64,000 nucleotides of DNA from Pseudomonadota bacterium (GTDB lineage: Bacteria > Pseudomonadota > Gammaproteobacteria > Xanthomonadales > Xanthomonadaceae), in assembly GCA_018242485.1 (NCBI GenBank), contig JAFEBV010000027.1:62001-126000 (forward strand). The letters are read 5' to 3'. A program made the translations under genes and the position numbers. The notes under the pieces were generated by a model. That model did no database searches and was not told where the DNA came from. It saw only the letters and a program-made list of their open reading frames with translations. Shown piece after piece: positions 1 to 8,299 of the stretch (positions are counted from its first letter, which is position 1; every line of letters starts with the position of its first letter).

Positions 1-450
1 CGCCGTCAGAAACACCTTGCACGGCGCATCCGGGAACACCACCGTGCCCATGTCGCGGCCATCGGCTACCAGCCCCGGCGGCGCGCGGAAAGCGTGCTGC
101 CGCGCCAGCAGCGCGTTGCGCACCACGGGAATCGCGGCGATCGCCGATGCCGCCGCGCCGGCGGTCTCGGTGCGGATCGCGTCGGTCGCATCCACGCCAT
201 CCACCAGCACCCGCGGTTCGGCGTCGCCCGAGGTCACGAAGCGGATCACGGTGCGTTCGGCAAGCGCGGCCATCGCGGCATGGTCGGCCACATCCGCGCC
301 ATCGCGCCCTGCGGCATACCCGACCACCCGGTACAGCGCACCCGAATCCAGATAGTGCCAGCCCAGCCGGGTGGCGACGATGCGGCTGATCGTGCCCTTG
401 CCCGAACCGGAAGGGCCGTCGATGGTCAGTACCGGGATTATCGCGCGCAT
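1..450 (-). CDS. cmk: Cytidylate kinase, N-terminal two thirds (cut by left edge)
   Basis: Phosphorylates CMP and dCMP with ATP in the cytoplasm, feeding CTP and dCTP synthesis. The 150 codons present begin [20 protein letters not shown], with the nucleoside-kinase P-loop GPSGSGKGT at residues 12-20, then LDSGALYR near 35-42 and the [12 protein letters not shown] segment near 131-142, all typical of bacterial Cmk (about 225 residues in full). The start is the only ATG next to the conserved N-terminus. The 3' end, and the rpsA gene that often follows cmk, would lie beyond the edge. The upstream side is filled by a heptamer array, so its promoter is either inside or beyond that repeat. Confidence 0.95.
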   Translation of the reverse strand, partial: MRAIIPVLTIDGPSGSGKGTISRIVATRLGWHYLDSGALYRVVGYAAGRDGADVADHAAMAALAERTVIRFVTSGDAEPRVLVDGVDATDAIRTETAGAAASAIAAIPVVRNALLARQHAFRAPPGLVADGRDMGTVVFPDAPCKVFLTA

Positions 451-474
451 GCTGTGTCGTCTCCGGGATGAAGC

Positions 475-717
475 GTGGATTGTGAATGGGGAATGGACTC
501 GGGACTCGGGACTCGGGACTCGGGACTCGGGAAGCGGGAAGCGGGACTCGGGGCTCGAGGCTCGGGATTCGGGATTCGGGATTCGGGATTCGGGATTCGG
601 GATTCGGGATTCGGGATTCGGGATTCGGGATTCGGGATTCGGGATTCGGGATTCGGGATTCGGGATTCGGGACTCGGGACTCGGGACTCGGGAAGCGGGA
701 AGCGGAGAGCGGGAAAC
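475..717. repeat. Heptanucleotide tandem array (GGGATTC family)
   Basis: A run with strict 7-base period fills most of the cmk-rpmJ spacer. The core, 564-668, is 15 perfect copies of GGGATTC. It is flanked on both sides by GGGACTC units and then GGGAAGC units, so the array is nearly symmetric in unit type; GTGAATG and GGGAATG units start it at 482-495. The unit length is not a multiple of three and no stop arises, so all three forward frames stay open and give meaningless DSGFGIR-type translations. It belongs to the same family as arrays near 6.9, 13.0-13.5, 35.1-35.5 and 46.3 kb. Confidence 0.97.
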
Positions 718-732
718 CATCAGGGAATAAAG

Positions 733-762
733 TTGGACACCTCCCGTGGCTGCCGCTAGAAT
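733..762 (+). promoter_or_regulatory. Likely sigma70 promoter of rpmJ
   Basis: TTGGAC at 733-738 and TAGAAT at 757-762 are separated by 18 bases and lie 38 bases before the rpmJ start codon, directly after the heptamer array. Both boxes are close to the sigma70 consensus. Inferred from sequence only. Confidence 0.5.
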
Positions 763-799
763 AGCGGATTCACTTGCATCCCCAGTCGAGCCTCCCGCC

Positions 800-925
800 A
801 TGAAAGTCCTGTCCTCCCTGAAGTCGGCCAAGAGCCGCCACCGCGACTGCAAGGTCGTCCGCCGCCGCGGCAAGGTGTTCGTGATCTGCAAGTCCAACCC
901 GCGCTTCAAGGCCCGCCAGCGCTGA
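800..925 (+). CDS. rpmJ: 50S ribosomal protein L36, zinc-free (C-minus) type
   Basis: A 41-residue basic protein, [20 protein letters not shown] and so on, ending [12 protein letters not shown]. This is the length and C-terminal signature of the YkgO-type L36, a small protein of the large ribosomal subunit. The usual C-x2-C-x12-C-x4-H zinc ribbon of standard L36 is not kept: only two cysteines, 17 and 30, remain. In E. coli such paralogues replace the zinc form under zinc shortage. Whether this organism also has a zinc-binding L36 cannot be told from the window. The gene stands alone behind its own promoter. Confidence 0.95.
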   Translation: MKVLSSLKSAKSRHRDCKVVRRRGKVFVICKSNPRFKARQR

Positions 926-1050
926 AGTCCGCGCGCCCGACGCCGCGCCCTGCGCGGACGCCACGGAACACGGCCAATCGCGTTGCGCTTTGCGGCGGCC
1001 CGCGCATCTGCTACAAATCCCGCGTTCACACCAACCCCGGGGAGTACGCC

Positions 1051-1380
1051 ATGAACCGCTTGTTCCTGATCGCGTCCGCGACCGTCCTTGCCGCCTGCTG
1101 CCAGCAGGTCGCCCGTGCCGACACCCTGCTGGTCGATCGCGCACGAATGGACGCCTCGGTCGAGCATTCGATGCGCGGCATGGGCATGGCGGCGGTCGAG
1201 CACAAACTGGGCGCACCGGCGCAGAAGCTCGAACCGCGCGGCGGCCAGAAGGCGCAGTGGCCGCTGATCCAGCGCTGGGTGTATCCGCAGTACACGGTGT
1301 ATTTCGCCCACGGCCGCGTCGTCGACGTCGTCCTCAATCACGCCTCGCCCGAAGAAATCGGACCGGCGCCCGCCCACTAA
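1051..1380 (+). CDS. Small exported protein of unknown function
   Basis: 109 residues starting [21 protein letters not shown] short basic end and hydrophobic core form a clear signal peptide, probably cleaved after ARA near residue 23; the AACC could also be read as a weak lipobox. The mature part has one motif resembling small outer-membrane-assembly lipoproteins of the SmpA/BamE fold: a conserved LGAP, then [19 protein letters not shown] near residues 77-95. That resemblance is only a pattern impression. It ends 6 bases before aguA and may be co-transcribed with it. No family is confidently recognised. Confidence 0.75.
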   Translation: MNRLFLIASATVLAACCQQVARADTLLVDRARMDASVEHSMRGMGMAAVEHKLGAPAQKLEPRGGQKAQWPLIQRWVYPQYTVYFAHGRVVDVVLNHASPEEIGPAPAH

Positions 1381-1386
1381 AATTGC

Positions 1387-2427
1387 ATGACTGCTCCCGC
1401 CGTTCGTTTTCCCGCGGAATGGGAGCCGCAATCCGCGGTCGTGCTTGCGTGGCCGCACGCAGGCACCGACTGGGCCACGCGACTGGCATCCGTCGAAACC
1501 AGTTACGTCGCGCTGGTCGGCGCCATCACCCGCTTCCAGACCGCGCTGGTTTGCGTCCCCGATGCGCAGGTGCGCGAACGCGCGACGCATCTGCTGGCCG
1601 GCGCGGACGTTCCCGCCGCGCGCCTGCGCTTCGTCGAAGTCGAGTACGACGACACCTGGCTGCGTGATTCCGGGCCGATAAGCCTGTGCGATCCGCACGG
1701 TTTCCGCCTGCTGGACTTCCGCTTCAACGCCTGGGGCGACAAATACGCCTCGGCGCGCGACGACCGTTTGATCGAAAACCTGTTCGCGCGCGGCGTGTTC
1801 GCGCATGCGCACCGCGAGCGCGTGGACTTCGCGCTGGAAGGCGGCGCGATCGAGACCGACGGCGACGGCACCCTGCTGTGCCACTGGCACTGCCTGCACA
1901 CCCGCCATCCCGATCTCGACCGCAGCGAACTGTCCACGCGGCTGGCCGAGACCCTGCACCAGCGCCGCGTGCTGTGGATCGAGCACGGCGCGCTGGACGG
2001 CGACGACACCGACGCGCACATCGACACCCTCGCCCGCTTCGCCGCGCCCGATGCCATCGTCCATCAAGCCTGCGACGATGCCGACGATCCGCACTACGGC
2101 CCGCTGGCGGCGATGGAACGCGAGCTGGCCGCGCTGCACCGCATGGACGGCCGGCCGTACCGGCTGTTCCCGCTGCCGTGGCCGCGACCCATCCATGACG
2201 ACGATGGGCGCCGACTGGCCGCGTCTTACGCGAATTTCCTGATCGTCGATGGCGCGGTGCTGATGCCCGCCTACGACGATCCGGCCGACGCCGTCGCCGC
2301 CGCCGTGCTGGCGCGCGCGTTTCCCGACCGGCAGGTGGTGCCTGTACCATGCCGACCGCTGATCTGGCAGAACGGCAGTCTGCATTGCCTGACCATGCAG
2401 TTGCCGCGCGGCCTGCTGGCGGCCTGA
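1387..2427 (+). CDS. aguA: Agmatine deiminase (agmatine iminohydrolase)
   Basis: Hydrolyses agmatine to N-carbamoylputrescine and ammonia, the first step of the arginine-decarboxylase route to putrescine. The 346-residue length fits the family. Guanidine-modifying (PPAD-fold) signatures are visible: [10 protein letters not shown] near residues 92-101, the [13 protein letters not shown] block near 152-164, [14 protein letters not shown] with the catalytic His near 205-218, and the nucleophile Cys334 in GSLHCLT near the C-terminus. Start ATG follows the small exported gene by six bases. aguB, the next enzyme, follows after 55 bases, so the two form a pathway operon. Confidence 0.96.
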   Translation: MTAPAVRFPAEWEPQSAVVLAWPHAGTDWATRLASVETSYVALVGAITRFQTALVCVPDAQVRERATHLLAGADVPAARLRFVEVEYDDTWLRDSGPISLCDPHGFRLLDFRFNAWGDKYASARDDRLIENLFARGVFAHAHRERVDFALEGGAIETDGDGTLLCHWHCLHTRHPDLDRSELSTRLAETLHQRRVLWIEHGALDGDDTDAHIDTLARFAAPDAIVHQACDDADDPHYGPLAAMERELAALHRMDGRPYRLFPLPWPRPIHDDDGRRLAASYANFLIVDGAVLMPAYDDPADAVAAAVLARAFPDRQVVPVPCRPLIWQNGSLHCLTMQLPRGLLAA

Positions 2428-2482
2428 ATCGTCCGCCCCCACGCACGCATCGCCCGCCCACCGAGGAAGGAAGTCCACGCCG

Positions 2483-3370
2483 ATGGATCCCCGCCGCATC
2501 ACCGTCGCTCTCGTGCAGGAGCACGACCACGGCAGCGTGCAGGCCAACCACGCCGCCATCGCGCAGCGCGTGGCCGCCGCCGCCGCGCAGGGCGCGAAGC
2601 TGGTGCTGTTGCAGGAACTGCACAACGGCGCCTACTTCTGCCAGCACGAGTCGGTGGAAGAGTTCGAGCGCGCCGAACCCATCCCCGGGCCGAGCACGGA
2701 CTTCCTCGGCACGCTGGCCAGACAGCACGGCGTGGTGATCGTCGGTTCGCTGTTCGAGCGCCGCGCCGCTGGCCTGTATCACAACACCGCTGTGGTGCTG
2801 GATGCCGATGGTTCGCTGGCCGGCAAATATCGCAAGATGCACATCCCGGACGACCCGGGTTTTTTCGAGAAGTTCTATTTCACGCCCGGCGATCTGGGCT
2901 TCACGCCCATCGACACCTCCATCGGCCGGCTGGGCGTGCTGGTCTGCTGGGATCAGTGGTACCCGGAAGCCGCGCGCCTGATGGCGCTGGCCGGTGCCGA
3001 ACTGCTGCTGTATCCGACCGCGATCGGCTGGGATCCAGCCGACGCACAAGATGAAAAAGACCGCCAGCGCGAGGCCTGGATCCTCAGCCACCGCGGCCAT
3101 GCGGTCGCCAACGGCCTGCCGGTGCTGGCCTGCAATCGCGTCGGCCACGAGCCTTCGCCGCTGGGGGCAGCCGGCATCGATTTCTGGGGCTCGAGCATCG
3201 CACTCGGGCCGCAGGGCGAGGTGCTGACGCAGGCAGGCACCGATACGCCGGAATTGCTGATCACCCAGATCGACCTGCAACGCAGCGAGCACGTGCGCCG
3301 CATCTGGCCGTTCCTGCGCGACCGCCGCATCGACGCCTACGGCGACTTGCGCAAACGTTACCGGGACTGA
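2483..3370 (+). CDS. aguB: N-carbamoylputrescine amidase
   Basis: Converts N-carbamoylputrescine to putrescine, CO2 and ammonia. It is a 295-residue nitrilase-superfamily protein with the expected Glu-Lys-Cys triad: E45 in [12 protein letters not shown]118 in [12 protein letters not shown] and C155 in [16 protein letters not shown]. The LHNGAYF and QWYPEAA segments are characteristic of plant-type and bacterial AguB rather than generic nitrilases. ATG start, preceded by a GGAAGGAA ribosome-binding sequence at 2465-2472. It follows aguA directly, completing the two-step conversion of agmatine to putrescine. Confidence 0.97.
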   Translation: MDPRRITVALVQEHDHGSVQANHAAIAQRVAAAAAQGAKLVLLQELHNGAYFCQHESVEEFERAEPIPGPSTDFLGTLARQHGVVIVGSLFERRAAGLYHNTAVVLDADGSLAGKYRKMHIPDDPGFFEKFYFTPGDLGFTPIDTSIGRLGVLVCWDQWYPEAARLMALAGAELLLYPTAIGWDPADAQDEKDRQREAWILSHRGHAVANGLPVLACNRVGHEPSPLGAAGIDFWGSSIALGPQGEVLTQAGTDTPELLITQIDLQRSEHVRRIWPFLRDRRIDAYGDLRKRYRD

Positions 3371-3649
3371 AGGCACCGCGATTGAACGTGAATCCATCCG
3401 TAGAAGGCCGGAGCCTTCACAACCGCATGCATGATGGCCCGCGAATGAACACAAATGAACGCGAAGGACGGCGGGTTTCTTGGCAGAAGTGTTTCATTGG
3501 CGTTGATTGGCGTTCATTGGCGGACTCCATACGTTAGTCGCTTTCATGGCCCATAGCGCCAAGTACGTCGTCAGCAGCATGGAAAGGTTGCAGGTCGCAC
3601 CAAGGTTTTCGTAGCTCGGATCGGGATCGAGGCAACTGAGGAAAATGGA
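3371..3649. other. Intergenic spacer with short decamer-like repeats
   Basis: 279 bases without a gene. It holds degenerate repeats: GAATGAACACAAATGAACGC near 3444-3463, and three TTGGCGTT or CATTGGCG units in opposite sense near 3496-3523, so the two halves are roughly inverted. A weak GAGG ribosome-binding sequence precedes the downstream TTG start. No RNA gene or promoter was recognised. Confidence 0.5.
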
Positions 3650-4873
3650 TTGAACACCACCACCGAAGCCGCGATCAGCGCCGATCCGCTCGCCGACCAG
3701 CCGCACGCCATCGTCGAACGCGACGGCGTGCGCTACACGCTGCTCGGCACCGCCCATGTCTCGAAAGCGAGCGTGGACGCTGTCGAAACGCTGGCTCGCG
3801 ATCCGCGCTTCGATGCCATCGCGGTCGAACTCGACACCCAACGCCTGCGCCATCTCACCGAACCCGATGCGCTGCGCGATCTCGACCTGTTTCGCATCCT
3901 GCGCGAAGGCAAGACCGGGCTGGTCGCCGCCAACCTCGCGCTGTCCGCGTACCAGCGGCGTTTGTCCGAACAACTGGGCGTGGAACCCGGCGCGGAACTG
4001 AAGGCCGCCGCGCTGGCCGCCCGTGAACGCGACCTGCCCTTGCAGGTGATCGACCGCGATGTCGGCATTACCCTGCGCCGCGCCTACAAGGCGCTGGGTT
4101 TCTGGGGCCGCATGAAACTGGTCGCAGGGCTGGGCGCCGGACTGTTCGAACGCGAGGAAGTCGATGGCGAGCAGATCGAGAAGCTCAAGGAAGGCGACAT
4201 GCTCGAGGCCAGCTTCGGCGAGTTCGCCGCCAGCAGCCCGCCGATCTATCAGGCGCTGATCGCCGAGCGCGACCGCTACATGGCCGCGCGCCTGCGTCAG
4301 GCCAACGCCGACGGACGCCCACGCGAGGTGCTGGCGGTAGTCGGCGCCGGTCACCTGAAAGGCTTGGCACAGCGGTTGCGTGAAGACGACGATCTACCTT
4401 CCAGCGTGCTCGGCGAACTGGACTTGGTCGCCACCGGCAGCCGCGTGCCGTGGATCTCGATCGCAATCGCGGTGGTGGTGCTGGCCAGCTTCGCGTGGGG
4501 CTACTGGCATGGCGGCGCGCATCTGGGCACGGCGCTGGTGACGACATGGTTCATCGCCACCTTCATCGGCGGCGGCGTGGGCGCCATTGCGGCAGGCGGC
4601 CACCCGCTCTCGGTACTCGCCGGCGCGCTGTGGTCGCCGTTCAAGCCCTTCCACCCCGGCATCGCCTCGGGCACGGTCAGCGCGCTGGTCGAAGCATGGA
4701 TCCGCAAGCCGACCTATCAGGACTTCCTGCACCTGCGCGACGATGTCGCCACCCTGCGCGGCTGGTACCGCAACCGCGTCTCGCGCACCTTCCTCAACTT
4801 CTTCCTGACGTGTCTGGGCACCATCGCCGGCGAGGTCGTAGCGGTTGCGCTGATCTACGGGAAGCTGGGGTGA
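3650..4873 (+). CDS. TraB/PrgY family membrane protein
   Basis: 407 residues. The N-terminal half is a TraB domain: RYTLLGTAHVSKASVDAV near 27-44 carries the family's GTAHVS motif, and AVELDTQRLRHL follows near 63-74. The family is named for pheromone-shutdown proteins and is related to GumN/TIKI metallohydrolases; its bacterial role is unclear. The C-terminal third has several membrane spans, from about residue 265 (WISIAIAVVVLASFAWGY) to the end. Start chosen is TTG, because the ATG five bases earlier reads only two codons before a stop; GAGG lies about ten bases upstream. Single gene, convergent with groEL. Confidence 0.85.
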   Translation: MNTTTEAAISADPLADQPHAIVERDGVRYTLLGTAHVSKASVDAVETLARDPRFDAIAVELDTQRLRHLTEPDALRDLDLFRILREGKTGLVAANLALSAYQRRLSEQLGVEPGAELKAAALAARERDLPLQVIDRDVGITLRRAYKALGFWGRMKLVAGLGAGLFEREEVDGEQIEKLKEGDMLEASFGEFAASSPPIYQALIAERDRYMAARLRQANADGRPREVLAVVGAGHLKGLAQRLREDDDLPSSVLGELDLVATGSRVPWISIAIAVVVLASFAWGYWHGGAHLGTALVTTWFIATFIGGGVGAIAAGGHPLSVLAGALWSPFKPFHPGIASGTVSALVEAWIRKPTYQDFLHLRDDVATLRGWYRNRVSRTFLNFFLTCLGTIAGEVVAVALIYGKLG

Positions 4874-4930
4874 GAGGCGCACCGTAAAGCGAACAGAGCC
4901 AGCGCGCCTGATAGCGCTCCAGTAAAGAAA

Positions 4931-4952
4931 AGCCCCGCATTGCTGCGGGGCT
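4931..4952 (-). terminator. Rho-independent terminator beyond the groEL tail remnant
   Basis: AGCCCCGCA (4931-4939) and TGCGGGGCT (4944-4952) form a perfect 9-bp stem with a four-base loop. On the minus strand the stem is followed by TTTTCTTT. It lies downstream of the decayed groEL fragment and could also stop transcription from the convergent TraB-family gene. Confidence 0.8.
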
Positions 4953-5028
4953 CGTTCGTGACATCGACCCATCACCCCAACTCTTCTTCCGATGAGAGAG
5001 CGGTTTGAAGCGAGGGTGGGCGTTGGAG

Positions 5029-5127
5029 CAGAAATCCATCCCGTCCATGCCGCCCATTCCGCCGCCGCCACCGCCGTGGCCGGCGTGGGCTTCTTCCTTT
5101 TTCGGCAGATCGCCCACCATCGCCTCG
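5029..5127 (-). pseudogene. Remnant of a second groEL 3' end
   Basis: These 99 bases align without gaps to the last part of the intact groEL (5226-5324) with six differences, about 94 percent identity. Translated on the minus strand they give [14 protein letters not shown], a glycine-methionine tail and GMDF, like the true GroEL end but with D for E, A for T and D for G changes. The stop codon TGA has become TGC, so the frame runs on. Homology ends abruptly upstream at the TEAMVG codons. It is a relic of a duplication or gene replacement, with no start and no expected product. Confidence 0.85.
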
Positions 5128-5170
5128 CCGCATTCAAATAGTCGCGGCGTCTGTTTCCAGCCCCGCAAAC

Positions 5171-5199
5171 ACGAAGCCCGGCGCTAGGCCGGGCTTCGT
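5171..5199 (-). terminator. Hairpin just after groEL, probable terminator
   Basis: ACGAAGCCCGGC (5171-5182) and GCCGGGCTTCGT (5188-5199) form a perfect 12-bp stem with a five-base loop, 25 bases past the groEL stop. The T-tract on the minus strand is weak (GTTTGC), so termination may be partial. It lies between intact groEL and the remnant. Confidence 0.65.
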
Positions 5200-5224
5200 C
5201 GTCACAGCAACTGGCACGCAGGGC

Positions 5225-7005
<1,781 letters not shown>

Positions 7006-7017
7006 GCGGTGATCGGC

Positions 7018-7305
7018 TCAGCCCAGCACCGCGAAGATGTCTTCTTCCTTCACCACCAGGTACTCGGTGCCGTCGAGCTTGATCTCGGTGCCCGAGTACT
7101 TGCCGAACAGGACCTTGTCGCCGGCCTTGACGCTGGGCGCGCGGTGGCTGCCGTTGTCCAGGGCCTTGCCCGGACCGATGGCGACGACTTCGCCCTTGAT
7201 CGGCTTTTCGGTGGCCGAATCGGGAATCACGATGCCGCCGGCGGACATCTTCTCCTCTTCCATGCGCTTGATGACGACGCGGTCGAACAGCGGGTGCAGC
7301 TTCAT
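7018..7305 (-). CDS. groES: Co-chaperonin GroES (10 kDa)
   Basis: The heptameric lid of the GroEL chamber. 95 residues, [20 protein letters not shown] at the start, the mobile-loop region [20 protein letters not shown], and [12 protein letters not shown] at the end. The frame is open 28 codons further upstream, but the ATG at 7305 gives the universal N-terminus, so that start is used. It is first in the groES-groEL operon, behind a promoter whose downstream edge is covered by a CIRCE operator. Heat-inducible expression through HrcA release is therefore likely. Confidence 0.98.
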   Translation of the reverse strand: MKLHPLFDRVVIKRMEEEKMSAGGIVIPDSATEKPIKGEVVAIGPGKALDNGSHRAPSVKAGDKVLFGKYSGTEIKLDGTEYLVVKEEDIFAVLG

Positions 7306-7375
7306 GGGAACCTCACGTGTGTTGAACGGATGGGTTGTTGCAAGTGGTTGAAGCGAAAGCAGTCTGGCGCAGTTG

Positions 7376-7402
7376 TTAGCACTCGCCATCGACGAGTGCC
7401 AA
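7376..7402. promoter_or_regulatory. CIRCE element, HrcA repressor operator
   Basis: TTAGCACTC, nine bases, then GAGTGCCAA: the canonical TTAGCACTC-N9-GAGTGCTAA inverted repeat with one mismatch. It lies about 70 bases upstream of groES, starting at the last base of the predicted -10 box. HrcA itself is not in the window. Confidence 0.95.
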
Positions 7403-7430
7403 GTTTACCCGAGCGCGACGCCCAAGACAA
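7402..7430 (-). promoter_or_regulatory. groESL promoter, sigma70-like
   Basis: On the minus strand TTGTCT (7430-7425), a 17-base spacer and TAAACT (7407-7402) run directly into the CIRCE element, so bound HrcA would cover the transcription start. A vegetative-type promoter with repressor control is inferred; no sigma32-type boxes were evident. Confidence 0.7.
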
Positions 7431-7966
7431 AGGCGACTGCCAGCAGATGGAGACGGCGGCGGGGGATTCAAGTCCCGCGCCCTCGGTTAGCCCCTCTCCC
7501 CTGCGCGAGGGCGTGCACGTCGCGCGGCTGGAGGCCCGATTCAAGCCCCGCGCGCGAAGTCAGCCCCTCTCCCACAGGGAGAGGGGTGGGGGTGAGGGGC
7601 TGTCGGATCGAAACCATCGAGGGCAGGCCGCCCCTCATCCAGCGCTTCGCGCCACCTCGCTGCGCGCCCCGGCCTCCGCGCTGGCGCGGAGGCATTCGAC
7701 GTTGCACGAACCTGCGGTTCGCAAACGCAACATCTCATCCCGGTGGGAGAAGGGAAATGGCAGCCTCTCCCTCCGGGAGAGGCCGACGCGCCGCAGGCGC
7801 GGCGGGTGAGGGAATGCCATGTCAGATTGCTCGCATGGTTTGGAAGCCCTTTGGCCTCAATACCGGGTAGAGGATTGCCCTCGGCACACGCTGCGCAGCA
7901 ATCTTCCTGCACATGACAGCAGCCGGCGCGGCCATTACGCTGGGCGATTGCGTAGCGGATCGACCC
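7431..7966. repeat. Gene-free spacer with REP-type GC-rich palindromes
   Basis: About 530 bases between groES and cutA contain no convincing gene. A long palindrome at 7561-7602 has the inner stem CCCCTCTCCC/GGGAGAGGGG and the outer CAGCCCCT/AGGGGCTG. Related pieces are at 7490-7510 and 7769-7810, with CTCTCCCTCCGGGAGAGG and GCCGCAGGCGCGGC. These look like repetitive extragenic palindromes. All long reading frames here overlap the palindromes and resemble no protein. The cutA promoter must lie at its right end but was not resolved. Confidence 0.7.
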
Positions 7967-8299
7967 ATGCCGGCCCTGCTGGTTCTTTGCACCTGCCCTG
8001 ACGAGGCGAGCGCGCTGTCGCTGGCCGAGGCGCTGGTCGGCGAGCGGCTGGCCGCCTGCGTGAACGTCCTGCCGCGATCGCGGTCGGTGTACCGCTGGGA
8101 AGGGCGCATCGAACGCGCCGAGGAAGTATTGATGTTGATCAAGACCACCGCCACCCGTTTTCCGGCGCTGCGCGCGCGCATCGTCGCCCTGCATCCGTAC
8201 ACGCTGCCGGAAGTGCTGGCGTTAGAGGCGATGGACGGGCTGGCTGCTTATCTGGGCTGGATCGAGGCTGAAACCACGCCGACCGGGGATGCGGCATGA
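7967..8299 (+). CDS. cutA: Divalent-cation tolerance protein CutA
   Basis: 110 residues, MPALLVLCTCPDEASALSLA at the N-terminus, then LVGERLAACVNVLP, YRWEGRIERAEEVLMLIKTT and the HPYTLPEVLALEA block, the order found in trimeric CutA1 proteins. CutA affects copper tolerance in E. coli, partly through the adjacent dsbD in the same operon. The frame extends 18 codons upstream, but ATG 7967 gives the family's N-terminus. Its stop overlaps the dsbD start (ATGA), so the two are translationally coupled. Confidence 0.95.
   Translation: MPALLVLCTCPDEASALSLAEALVGERLAACVNVLPRSRSVYRWEGRIERAEEVLMLIKTTATRFPALRARIVALHPYTLPEVLALEAMDGLAAYLGWIEAETTPTGDAA

Noticed and set aside
475..717. A CRISPR-like array
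   Set aside because: The units are 7 bases with no spacers and no cas genes.
371..764. Frames reading [13 protein letters not shown] through the heptamer array
   Set aside because: They result from a stop-free 7-base repeat in all three frames, and have no start or homology outside it.
1724..3454. Open frame of 576 codons on the minus strand
   Set aside because: Antisense to aguA and aguB, no motif.
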